Part shown: positions 44,901-53,052 of the stretch, in pieces | How the letters are laid out: the number at the start of each line of letters is the position of its first letter | Position numbering within the stretch: the stretch's first letter is position 1 | Assembly (NCBI RefSeq): GCF_900177725.1 | Contig: NZ_FXAT01000007.1 | Location: 124,001-188,000 of the forward strand | Reading direction: 5' to 3' | DNA: 64,000 bases | DNA from: Paraburkholderia susongensis | Lineage (GTDB): Bacteria > Pseudomonadota > Gammaproteobacteria > Burkholderiales > Burkholderiaceae | Position numbers and translations under genes: made by a program | Notes under the pieces: model-generated | The model's input: the letters and a program-made list of their open reading frames with translations, nothing else | Databases searched by the model: none | What the model was told of the DNA's origin: nothing

Positions 44901-46181
44901 ATGACCACTGTCGCTGACGCGGAGCGCCGTACGCCAACATTTACTACGATTGCAGCAATCACGGTAGGCAATGGCCTAGAGTTCTTCGATTTTACTGTCT
45001 ATTCATTTTTTGCAGTACTTATTGGTAGTTCGTTTTTCCCTGCGAAAGATCCCGTTGTAAGCTTGATGCTGGCTGTGGGCAGCTACGGAATCGCATTTGT
45101 GGCGCGTCCTATCGGTGGGGTCATTCTTGGTCTATACGCTGACCGTGCCGGTCGCAAACCGGCCATGACATTAACCCTTCTGTCGATGGCGGGCGGGTCC
45201 TTGGGAGTGGCGCTGGCGCCTACCTATGCACAGATTGGAGTGTTCGCACCTATCTGGCTCGTCTGCGCACGACTATTGCAGGGTTTTGCACTCGGTGGCG
45301 AGGTGGGCGCCTCGACCTCACTCTTGCTTGAGTATGCTGGTGACCGAGATCGCGGCTACTACGGAAGTTGGCAGCTTTTCAGCCAAGGGTTGAGTGCGCT
45401 TGCAGGCGCCGGCGTTGCGGTATTGTTGACCAACGCACTTTCGCACGACCAACTCTACGCTTGGGGTTGGCGTATTCCGTTCGCCATCGGCGTAGCAATG
45501 GTCCCGCTCGGAATCTACATTCGACGTCATCTCAATGAGACGCTGATGCCGAAGGCGCGGAATTCGAGCAATATGGCTACCCTCGCAGAGGTGTTCAAGG
45601 CGAACGGTGAACTGGTCTGGTCGTGTTTGTTGCTGATGGGCGGCAGTACGATAACCACCTACGTAGTCGTCTTCTACCTTCCCACGTACGCCACCCAATT
45701 TCTTGAAATGCCGCTGTCGGTCGCGCTTTGGGCAGGCGTCACTGCCTCGGCCGTAAGCGTAGCGACGTCAACCTATGCGGGGATTTTATCGGATCGGATT
45801 GGCCGCAAGCGGACCGTCCTGTGGTCACGATTTGCCCTCGCGATATCGGTCCTCCCGGGCTTCATGCTGTTGGAAGCGTATCGTTCCCCGGCCGCATTGA
45901 TCTGCGTGGTCGCGGCGTTGTCGTTCCTGGTCGTGTTGCAGGCGGTGCCAGTGTTTGTGATGATCACGGAGATGTTCCCGAGCCGAATCCGAGCGACGTC
46001 GCTTTCGATCGTCTTTGGACTTGGAGTCGCGGTTTTCGGCGGAACCGCCCAAGTCGTCGCGACATGGCTCATCAGCGCCACAGGCAGTCATATCGCGCCC
46101 GCGTGGTACTTGATCGTCGCTACGCTGATTTCGACTATTCCGCTGCTATGGCTCACGGAAACGGCGGACAAGCGATGTTAA
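44901..46181 (+). CDS. MFS transporter, metabolite:H+ symporter type
   Basis: ATG 44901 sits 6-7 nt after AAAGGAA; an ATG at 44874 would add 9 residues. The 426-residue protein has 12 predicted helices, GNGLEFFDFTVYSFFA in TM1, loop motif GLYADRAGRKPAM between TM2 and TM3, and LQGFALGGEVGASTSLLLEYA in TM4, marking the metabolite:H+ symporter (MHS) family that imports carboxylates such as citrate, shikimate or ketoglutarate. Last gene of the island's catabolic set, consistent with import of the acid used by the acyl-CoA synthetase. Confidence 0.9.
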   Translation: MTTVADAERRTPTFTTIAAITVGNGLEFFDFTVYSFFAVLIGSSFFPAKDPVVSLMLAVGSYGIAFVARPIGGVILGLYADRAGRKPAMTLTLLSMAGGSLGVALAPTYAQIGVFAPIWLVCARLLQGFALGGEVGASTSLLLEYAGDRDRGYYGSWQLFSQGLSALAGAGVAVLLTNALSHDQLYAWGWRIPFAIGVAMVPLGIYIRRHLNETLMPKARNSSNMATLAEVFKANGELVWSCLLLMGGSTITTYVVVFYLPTYATQFLEMPLSVALWAGVTASAVSVATSTYAGILSDRIGRKRTVLWSRFALAISVLPGFMLLEAYRSPAALICVVAALSFLVVLQAVPVFVMITEMFPSRIRATSLSIVFGLGVAVFGGTAQVVATWLISATGSHIAPAWYLIVATLISTIPLLWLTETADKRC

Positions 46182-46711
46182 TGGAATCACGTTGTGATGC
46201 ATTCGCGAGCGCCATATCAACGCTCGCCATCGCCGTTTTAAATCTTCTTTAGATAGAAAAGACACGGATGACGGTGGAGGGTTACTTGAAGTGAGAATCA
46301 CGCGGCCTGATCACTGTTGGATCACATATCCTAGAAGCTGCGGCGAAATTAAGTTCTAGGCCTGCTTACTTTCCGACTTGGTGTTGACTTCGTGTCTTGT
46401 TTTTTCCAACAGGAAGCGATGCTTAAAGAACTCATCGACGACGAATTGTGGTTACGAGAACGACGGCAGTTGGGAGCACACAACAGGGCAATCGATGCCA
46501 TCGCTGCGACGGCAAGCTGTCGCGTTCCATAAGAAATTTGGACGTGAGTTTTCACCTAAGCCGTGGGGACACACTACAGCCTCGTTTCTTGACGAACTGA
46601 AGTGCCTCCTGAGCAAGTAGCATCCACCACCACACCCGGACGGTTTCACGCCGTCCGGTACACCGAAGAAATGACTTCCTGCCACCCAGGCAATGAGCGC
46701 CGCCTCAGGCA
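46182..46711. other. Right border region of the island
   Basis: About 530 bp with no supported gene. A 37-codon ATG frame at 46421 (MLKELIDDELWLRERR) could be a transposase-like scrap but is too short. A perfect 8-bp hairpin (CCGGACGG / CCGTCCGG, 7-nt loop) at 46636-46658 lies 54 bp past the fuconate dehydratase stop and may end its transcript. No copy of the tRNA-Leu 3' end was found here. Confidence 0.45.
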
Positions 46712-48007
46712 TCACCCTCTCCACGCGTCCCCATCCGGAAACGCATGTTTCTCAAGCGACTCCGCAAACATCTCGATGCTATACCCAGGTCTTTGCGGCG
46801 GCATATAACGGCCATTGCGGATCACCACCGGATCGACGAAATGCTCGTGTAGATGATCGACGTATTCGAGCACGCGATTCTCGAGCGATCCCGACACGCA
46901 GATATAGTCGAACAGCGAAATATGCTGCACGTACTCGCACAATCCGACGCCGCCCGCATGCGGACACACGGGCACGCCGAACTTCGCGGCCATCAGCAGC
47001 ACGACGATCACTTCGTTGAGTCCGCCGAGCCGGCAACTGTCGACCTGGCAGAAGTCGATCGCTTCCGCTTGCAATAGCTGCTTGAACATCACGCGGTTGT
47101 GGCAGTGCTCGCCCGTCGCGACGCCGATCGAGCCGAGCCGCCTGCGAATGGCCGCGTGGCCGAGAATGTCGTCGGGACTCGTGGGCTCTTCGATCCACCA
47201 CGGGTCGAATTCCGCGAGGCGCCGCATGTTCGCGACCGCTTCGTCGACGTCCCATACCTGGTTCGCGTCCATCATCAGCTTGAGGTTCTCGCCGATTTCT
47301 TCGCGCAGAATGCGTGCGCGCCGTACATCTTCGTCGAGATCGCCGCCGACCTTCTGCTTGAAATGCGTCCAGCCCTGCGCAACGCCTTCACGTGCGAGGC
47401 GGCGGATCTTTTCGTCGTCGTAACCGAGCCAGCCGGCGGAAGTCGTGTATGCGGGGTAGCCGTGCGCGACCATTTCCTTTTCGCGCTCGCCTTTGGTTTT
47501 TGCGTGGCGGTGCAGCATGGCGAGTGCTTCATAAGGCGTGATCGCATCCGTCACGTAGCGAAAGTCGAGACAGCGCACGAGTTCTTCCGGACTCATGTCG
47601 ACGAGCAGCTTCCACACGGGCTTACCGGCAGCTTTCGCCCACAGGTCCCACACGGCATTCACGACCGCCGCGGTAGCCAGATGAATCGCGCCTTTATCGG
47701 GGCCGATCCAGCGCAATTGGCTATCGGACGTAAACGCGCGCCAGAAAGCGCCCATATTCGCGGCGATATCTTCGAGCCTCTTGCCGACGATGAGCGGCGT
47801 CAACGCATTGACCGCCGTCACGCAGATTTCGTTGCCGCGCCCAATCGTAAACGTGAGGCCGTGACCCGCGAGACCCGGCGAGTCGGTTTCGAGCGTGACG
47901 TAAGTGGCGGAGTAGTCCGGCGCGGCATTCATCGCGTCGGAGCCGTCCAGTGAACGTGAAGTGGGAAACCGGATGTCCCGAACGGACAGCCTTGTGATCG
48001 TGGTCAT
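46712..48007 (-). CDS. L-fuconate dehydratase (enolase superfamily)
   Basis: The 431-residue enzyme removes water from L-fuconate to give 2-keto-3-deoxy-L-fuconate in the non-phosphorylating fucose route. The active site of the Xanthomonas enzyme is fully present: KQK (Lys217, Lys219), Asp247 in MMDANQ, Glu273 in WIEEP, Glu300 in GEHCH and His350 in CPHAGG. Start MTTITRLSVRDIRFPTSRSL is the usual family start. It diverges from the GntR regulator and ABC importer genes. Other pathway enzymes are not in the window. Confidence 0.92.
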   Translation of the reverse strand: MTTITRLSVRDIRFPTSRSLDGSDAMNAAPDYSATYVTLETDSPGLAGHGLTFTIGRGNEICVTAVNALTPLIVGKRLEDIAANMGAFWRAFTSDSQLRWIGPDKGAIHLATAAVVNAVWDLWAKAAGKPVWKLLVDMSPEELVRCLDFRYVTDAITPYEALAMLHRHAKTKGEREKEMVAHGYPAYTTSAGWLGYDDEKIRRLAREGVAQGWTHFKQKVGGDLDEDVRRARILREEIGENLKLMMDANQVWDVDEAVANMRRLAEFDPWWIEEPTSPDDILGHAAIRRRLGSIGVATGEHCHNRVMFKQLLQAEAIDFCQVDSCRLGGLNEVIVVLLMAAKFGVPVCPHAGGVGLCEYVQHISLFDYICVSGSLENRVLEYVDHLHEHFVDPVVIRNGRYMPPQRPGYSIEMFAESLEKHAFPDGDAWRG

Positions 48008-48172
48008 CTGAGCACCCTCCGGGAGCGATGGCTATCGGCTTTGCCTGCAAGCGCAGACTGATCGGCTTCTTGCGCAGGTCGGCGCGCGCACTACTCATAC
48101 GCGTACGGATGCATGACGGCAGATGTGCCGGGCCGGGTTGGTCAGGCCGGGGGTGCCAGGCATTTGTACGCG

Positions 48173-48206
48173 TTGACAACGCGTGATTCACTTCCTAGCA
48201 TGCTAG
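48173..48206 (+). promoter_or_regulatory. Sigma-70-like promoter overlapped by a 12-bp palindrome
   Basis: A perfect -35 TTGACA (48173-48178) is followed after exactly 17 bp by TAGCAT (48196-48201) as -10. The -10 lies inside the palindrome CTAGCATGCTAG (48195-48206). A bound GntR dimer would block this promoter. It drives gntR and the sugar ABC genes, so autoregulation is likely. Confidence 0.7.
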
Positions 48207-48232
48207 CATGTCCTATCGAAATCAAGGGCGTC

Positions 48233-48961
48233 GTGAATTCCTCAGCCGATCCAGAGATTGCCGCCGTTAATCCTTATGTCGCACTGCAAAAGATCAGAGG
48301 CGGCGAGCGCGGCAGCCTGACCGACGCGGTGGAAGCGGCGTTGAGAGAAGCGATTCTGACGTTGGCGTTGGAACCCGGCATGATGATCGACAAGATGGCG
48401 GTCTGCGAACGGATGGGCGTTTCGCGCTTTCCCGTTTCGTCCGCGTTGGCGAGGCTTGCGCATGCGGGCCTCGTCGAGGTGTTGCCGCAGCGCGGCACGC
48501 GCGTCAAGCCGATCGCGCTCGACGACATTCGCCAGCATCTGTTTATCCGCAGCGCACTGGAAGTCGAAACGGTGCGCGGCGTCGCACTGATGCGGGATCG
48601 GGCAACGCTCGATGCATTGGCAGTCAATCTCGACAAGCAGCGCAGTCTGGCTGGAAACGGCGAACGTCTTGCGTTTCATGTACTCGACTTGGCTTTTCAT
48701 GAAATCCTGCTCGATGCGGTGAAGCTGCCGCGTGTGAAGGAAATCGTCGCGGTGTCGCGCAATGCATTGGACCGCGCGCGGCAATTGCTGGCGAGTCCCG
48801 AGCGGCTCGTGCATACGCTGGAGGAGCACGAAAAGATCTTCAAGGCCATTAGCGCCGGCAACGGCGATGCGGCTGCGAAAGCGATGCACGATCATCTCGA
48901 TCAGGTGGTCGCGGAGTTGCATCGGTCCGCGAAAGCAAGGCCGGATCTTTTCGAGCCGTAA
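48233..48961 (+). CDS. GntR-family regulator, FCD (FadR-like) type
   Basis: GTG 48233 after AAGGGC is chosen: an ATG at 48200 lies within the promoter's -10 box. The 242-residue protein has the winged helix (AVCERMGVSRFPVSSALARLAHAGLVEVLPQRGTRV) and an FCD effector domain with helices such as AFHEILLDAVKLPRVKEIV, which in this family binds metal and a sugar acid. It is first gene of the fucose-type operon and faces the palindrome. The stop codon overlaps a 31-codon ORF by one base (TAATG). Confidence 0.88.
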   Translation: MNSSADPEIAAVNPYVALQKIRGGERGSLTDAVEAALREAILTLALEPGMMIDKMAVCERMGVSRFPVSSALARLAHAGLVEVLPQRGTRVKPIALDDIRQHLFIRSALEVETVRGVALMRDRATLDALAVNLDKQRSLAGNGERLAFHVLDLAFHEILLDAVKLPRVKEIVAVSRNALDRARQLLASPERLVHTLEEHEKIFKAISAGNGDAAAKAMHDHLDQVVAELHRSAKARPDLFEP

Positions 48962-49056
48962 TGAAAGCCACAGTGAAAGCCGTTTTGAAGGCCATCTTGA
49001 GGGCCGCAACGAAAGCGCTGGTGATACAGGCCGCTGTTGGCAGATCCGCACCATGA
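48961..49056 (+). CDS. 31-residue repeat-peptide ORF linking gntR and the ABC ATPase gene
   Basis: ATG 48961 overlaps the gntR stop (TAATG) and the TGA at 49054-49056 overlaps the ATPase start (ATGA). The product is M followed by KATV-KAVL-KAIL-RAAT-KALV, then IQAAVGRSAP: five exact tetrapeptides encoded by 12-bp units starting at 48964. A basic amphipathic helix is predicted. The ATPase gene has no clear ribosome site of its own, so reading this ORF could couple the two. Not proven to be translated; no Shine-Dalgarno of the usual strength precedes it. Confidence 0.5.
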   Translation: MKATVKAVLKAILRAATKALVIQAAVGRSAP

Positions 49057-50570
49057 ACCCACTCATTTCCGTCAACAAGCTCTGCAAAAGTTTTCCCGGC
49101 GTAAGAGCGCTTCATGACGTTCGCTTCGAACTCATGGCCGGCGAGGTCCATGCATTGATGGGCGAGAACGGCGCGGGCAAGTCGACGCTGATGAAAATTC
49201 TCGCCGGGGTCTATACGCGCGACTCGGGTGAAATTCTCTACGACGGCCAGCCGGTCGACTTTCAGAGTCCGCGCGACGCGCAGGCGGTGGGCATCGGCAT
49301 CATTCATCAGGAACTGCAACTGATGAATCATCTGAGCGTCGCGCAAAACATTTTCATTGGCCGCGAGCCGCGCAAGCATCTCGGCCTCTTTCTCGACGAA
49401 GACAAACTCAACGCGCAGGCACGCGAGATCCTTGCGCGCATGCACGTGAAGCTCGATCCGCGCACGATGGTCGGCACGCTGACCGTGGCGAGCCAGCAGA
49501 TGGTCGAGATTGCGAAGGCACTGTCTTTCGATTCGCGCGTGCTCATCATGGACGAGCCCACGTCCGCGCTCAACGATGCCGAGATCGCCGAGCTGTTCCG
49601 CATCATCCGGCAATTGAGGGAGCGCGGTGTCGGCATCGTCTACATCTCGCACAAGATGGATGAGTTGAAGCAGATCACCGATCGCGTCACCGTGATGCGC
49701 GACGGCGAATATGTGGCGACCGTTCCGACCGAAGGCACGAGCGTCGAAACGATCATCGGCATGATGGTTGGGCGAACGCTGAGCGACATAACGCCCATCG
49801 GGCATGCTCCGGCGAGGGGCGGCGTCGCGCTCGAAGTGAGAAATCTCGTCGCGGGTCCGCTCGTGCGCGACGTGAGTTTCGAGTTGCGCCAGGGCGAAAT
49901 ACTCGGCTTTGCCGGTTTGATGGGCGCGGGCCGCACGGAAGTCGCGCGCGCGGTGTTCGGCGCCGATCCGGTCGAATCGGGCGAGATTCTCGTGAAAGGC
50001 GTGAAAGCGTCGATCAAAAAGCCGAGCGATGCCGTAAAGCGCGGCATCGGTTATCTGTCGGAAGACCGCAAGCGCTTTGGCCTCGCCACCGGCATGGACG
50101 TCGAATCGAACATCGTGATGTCCGATCTCGGCAAGTTCCTGTCATTCAATATGTTTCTGCGCCGCGCCCAGATACGCAAACGGGCACAGCATTTCATCAG
50201 CCTGCTCGCGATTCGCACGCCCTCCGCGACGCAGCAGGTGCGGCTTCTGTCAGGCGGCAATCAGCAGAAGATCGTGATTGCGAAATGGCTCGAACGCGAC
50301 TGCGACGTGTTGTTCTTCGACGAGCCGACGCGCGGCATCGACGTCGGCGCGAAAAGCGAAATCTACAAGCTGCTGCGCTCGCTGGCCGCGCAGGGCAAGG
50401 CGATCGTGATGATCTCGTCGGAATTGCCTGAAATCCTGCGCATGAGCGATCGCATCGTCGTGATGTGCGAAGGCCGCATTACCGGCGAGCTCTCCGCGAG
50501 CGAAGCGACGCAGGAGCGCATCATGCATCTCGCGACGCAGCGCGAAACCCTGAAAGCGGCACAAGCCTGA
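49053..50570 (+). CDS. Sugar ABC transporter ATPase, double NBD (RbsA/MglA type)
   Basis: The 505-residue protein carries two ATPase domains. First: Walker A GENGAGKST, VLIMDEPTSAL Walker B, with a changed signature LTVASQQ. Second: GLMGAGRTEV degenerate Walker A, LSGGNQQK signature and VLFFDEPTRGID Walker B, as in ribose/galactose importers. It energises import of a sugar, likely L-fucose or a related sugar by its partner dehydratase. No strong ribosome site is near its ATG. Permease follows 13 bp downstream. Confidence 0.93.
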   Translation: MNPLISVNKLCKSFPGVRALHDVRFELMAGEVHALMGENGAGKSTLMKILAGVYTRDSGEILYDGQPVDFQSPRDAQAVGIGIIHQELQLMNHLSVAQNIFIGREPRKHLGLFLDEDKLNAQAREILARMHVKLDPRTMVGTLTVASQQMVEIAKALSFDSRVLIMDEPTSALNDAEIAELFRIIRQLRERGVGIVYISHKMDELKQITDRVTVMRDGEYVATVPTEGTSVETIIGMMVGRTLSDITPIGHAPARGGVALEVRNLVAGPLVRDVSFELRQGEILGFAGLMGAGRTEVARAVFGADPVESGEILVKGVKASIKKPSDAVKRGIGYLSEDRKRFGLATGMDVESNIVMSDLGKFLSFNMFLRRAQIRKRAQHFISLLAIRTPSATQQVRLLSGGNQQKIVIAKWLERDCDVLFFDEPTRGIDVGAKSEIYKLLRSLAAQGKAIVMISSELPEILRMSDRIVVMCEGRITGELSASEATQERIMHLATQRETLKAAQA

Positions 50571-50583
50571 AGAGGTCCACGAC

Positions 50584-51612
50584 ATGACATTGCGAACGGA
50601 TACCGCGGCGCTGGATAACGAAAGCCGTGTTTCCAGCCTGAGAACCCGCATCTTCGCGCCGACCGCGATGCAAAAGCTGCTCGCGTTCGCGAGCCTGATT
50701 CTGCTGCTGGTTTTCTTCAGCTTCGCGTCGCCCGCTTTCATGCAGATGGACAACATCCTCGGCATTCTGCAGGCAACCGCGGTGAACGGCGTACTGGCGA
50801 TTGCCGCCACGTTCGTGATTATCACGGGCGGCATCGATCTTTCGGTCGGCACGTTGATGACTTTCACAGCCGTCATTTGTGGCGTGTTTCTCACCTATTG
50901 GCACCTGCCGATGTGGACCGGCGTACTCGCGGCCATTGCCGCCGGCGCGGTCTGCGGCACCGTTTCGGGCACGCTGGTCGCAAAAATGAAGATCCCGCCG
51001 TTCATCGCAACGCTCGGCATGATGATGCTGTTGAAAGGACTTTCGCTCGTCGTGTCGGCGGACAAGCCGATCTATTTCACCGACACGGAGAACTTCTATC
51101 GTATTTCGCAGGATTCGCTGATCGGCTATCTGTTGCCGAGCGTGCCGATTCCGAATGCCGTGCTGATTCTGTTCTTACTTGCAATTGTGAGTTCGATCAC
51201 GCTCAATCGCACGGCACTCGGCCGCTATACGTTCGCACTCGGCAGCAATGAAGAGGCGGTGAGGCTTTCCGGCGTCAACGTCGACCGATGGAAGATCGCG
51301 ATTTATGGCGTGGGCGGCGCGATTTGCGGCATTGCGGGCTTGCTGATCGCGTCGCGTCTCAATTCGGCGCAGCCGGCGCTCGGCCAGGGTTATGAGCTCG
51401 ATGCGATCGCCGCGGTCGTGATCGGCGGCACTTCGCTGAGCGGCGGCTCGGGCACGATTCTCGGCACGATCATCGGCGCTTTCATCATGAGCGTGCTGAC
51501 CAACGGGCTGCGCATCATGTCGGTCGCGCAGGAATGGCAGATCGTCGTGACGGGCCTCATCATTATTCTCGCGGTCTATGCGGACATCCTGCGGCGCAGC
51601 AGGAGAAGCTGA
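50584..51612 (+). CDS. Sugar ABC transporter permease (RbsC type)
   Basis: The 342-residue protein has eight to ten helices, FVIITGGIDLSVGTLMTFTAVICG and GRYTFALGSNEEAVRLSGVNVDRWK, the coupling-helix region of this family, and SLSGGSGTILGTIIGAF. Forms the inner-membrane channel for the ATPase upstream and the binding protein downstream. Confidence 0.93.
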   Translation: MTLRTDTAALDNESRVSSLRTRIFAPTAMQKLLAFASLILLLVFFSFASPAFMQMDNILGILQATAVNGVLAIAATFVIITGGIDLSVGTLMTFTAVICGVFLTYWHLPMWTGVLAAIAAGAVCGTVSGTLVAKMKIPPFIATLGMMMLLKGLSLVVSADKPIYFTDTENFYRISQDSLIGYLLPSVPIPNAVLILFLLAIVSSITLNRTALGRYTFALGSNEEAVRLSGVNVDRWKIAIYGVGGAICGIAGLLIASRLNSAQPALGQGYELDAIAAVVIGGTSLSGGSGTILGTIIGAFIMSVLTNGLRIMSVAQEWQIVVTGLIIILAVYADILRRSRRS

Positions 51613-51790
51613 GGCGCAGATAGACGAAACGCGGAAGAAACGCAGAAGAAACATAGAGGCAGTAAGCAAGGAGCAAAAACGCAGAAGCAAAAAAGGCAGA
51701 AGCAAAAAACGCAGGAGCAGGAGAGAGGGAAGCTCACGGAGGCTCCCTCAACGGTGGCAGGTTGATAGCCCATCCTTAGGAGGAGGCCCC
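51613..51790 (+). repeat. Purine-rich degenerate repeat region between permease and binding-protein genes
   Basis: 51620-51735 holds repeats of CGCAGAAGAAA-like and CGCAGAAGCAAAAAA-like units (three near copies between 51677 and 51713), with almost no pyrimidines in the long runs. It ends with a hairpin at 51725-51750 (GAGGGA..GC / GC.TCCCTC, one bulge) and then the AGGAGG of the binding-protein gene. A hairpin here could protect the binding-protein message, as in other importers. Confidence 0.6.
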
Positions 51791-52732
51791 ATGTTGAAGA
51801 GAAAACTAATCGGTATCGTGGTCGGTGTCGGCACGCTCGTCGGTGGAAGCTGTCTCGCGTATGCGGAAGAGCCTTATATTCCGCTCATCTCGAAGGGCTT
51901 TCAGCACCAGTTCTGGCAAGCCGTGAAATCGGGCGCGGAGCAGTCCGCGAAAGCGAACAACGTCAGGATCACGTTCGAGGGACCGGAAACGGAAGCGATG
52001 GTCGACAAGCAGATCGACATGCTCTCGGCCGCGCTCGCGAAGAAGCCGCAGGCGCTCGGGATTGCGGCGCTCGACAGCAAGGCCGCGATCCCGCTGCTCA
52101 AGCGCGCGCAGAACGAGAAGATTCCGGTGATCGCATTCGACTCAGGCGTCGACAGCGATATTCCGCTCACCACTTGCGCAACCGACAACATCGCCGCCGC
52201 AGCGCTCGCCGCCGACAAGATGGCCGATCTGATCGGCAATGCAGGAGAGGTCGGCGTGATCGTGCACGACCAGACGAGCCGCACCGGTGTCGATCGACGT
52301 GATGGTTTTGTGAACCAGATCAAGTCGAAGCATCCGAACATCAAGATCGTCTCCGTGCAATACGGCGCTGGCGATCACCTGAAGTCCGCGGAAATCGCCA
52401 AGGCGATGATTCAGGCGAATCCGAACCTGAAAGGCATTTTCGGCGCGAATGAAGGTTCGGCGGAAGGCGCCGCGATCGGCGTCAGGGAGTCGGGCAAGAA
52501 ACTCGTGCTGGTCGGCTTCGACTCCGGCAAGGAGCAGAAAGACAACATCATGTCGGGCCTGATGGCGGGCGCCATTACGCAGAACCCGGTCGGCATCGGC
52601 AAATGCGTGGTCGATTCGGCAGTGAAGGCGCTGCATGGCGAAAAGCTGCCGAAGAGAATCGACACGGGTTTTTACTGGTACGACAAGACCAACATGAACG
52701 ATCCGAAGATTGCGGCCGTGCTGTACGATTGA
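51791..52732 (+). CDS. Sugar ABC transporter periplasmic binding protein
   Basis: ATG 51791 follows AGGAGG. The 313-residue protein has a signal peptide (MLKRKLIGIVVGVGTLVGG...AYAEE) and a type I periplasmic-binding fold (peripla_BP_4): IPLISKGFQHQFWQAVKSGAE, IAALDSKAAIPLLKRA, VIVHDQTSRTGVDRRDGF, FGANEGSAEGAAIGVRES. It presents the sugar to the permease. Last gene of the operon, followed by a strong terminator. Confidence 0.92.
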   Translation: MLKRKLIGIVVGVGTLVGGSCLAYAEEPYIPLISKGFQHQFWQAVKSGAEQSAKANNVRITFEGPETEAMVDKQIDMLSAALAKKPQALGIAALDSKAAIPLLKRAQNEKIPVIAFDSGVDSDIPLTTCATDNIAAAALAADKMADLIGNAGEVGVIVHDQTSRTGVDRRDGFVNQIKSKHPNIKIVSVQYGAGDHLKSAEIAKAMIQANPNLKGIFGANEGSAEGAAIGVRESGKKLVLVGFDSGKEQKDNIMSGLMAGAITQNPVGIGKCVVDSAVKALHGEKLPKRIDTGFYWYDKTNMNDPKIAAVLYD

Positions 52733-52765
52733 GCGACGTAGCCGGCGAAGTCGTGCAATTCGTGC

Positions 52766-52797
52766 AAGAGGAAGAGCGATGCTCTTCCTCTTTTTAT
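52766..52797 (+). terminator. Strong rho-independent terminator of the sugar operon
   Basis: A 12-bp perfect stem (AAGAGGAAGAGC / GCTCTTCCTCTT), 3-nt loop and run TTTTTATTT. Confidence 0.92.
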
Positions 52798-53052
52798 TTG
52801 GCGCTCGCCATGTCCGTCATTCGTCATGTCCGTATCGCGTCTCGCGCAAATCCTGTTGCGCCGCGCCAAACGTTTGCGCGAGCGCTCGTGTCTCGCATCG
52901 AGTCACTGCGCAGGCGGGCCGATTGTGCGGCGCTTTAAATCTGCGCTCATGCCAGTCATTTCCCCGCCATTTCCCGAATTAATCTGATATTTTACGTTTG
53001 TGTAATTACCGCACCGCACGGTTGTGCAGACCCCCTAACAGATGCGCAGGTC
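52798..53052. other. Leader region of the GGDEF-EAL gene
   Basis: No ORF is convincing. The segment turns AT-rich at 52975-53010 (ATTAATCTGATATTTTACG), a likely promoter area for the next gene. Confidence 0.45.

Noticed and set aside
46421..46534. 37-codon ORF MLKELIDDELWLRERR, somewhat like the start of IS5-type transposases
   Set aside because: Match is only a few residues and the frame stops quickly; no inverted repeats found. Kept as unexplained border sequence.
37182..46711. Right attachment site copy of the tRNA-Leu 3' end
   Set aside because: I looked for GGTTCAAATCCCGCC downstream and found none in the window by eye; it may be deleted or diverged.
48200..48232. ATG 48200 as gntR start
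   Set aside because: It is inside the -10 box of a strong promoter; GTG 48233 has a ribosome site.
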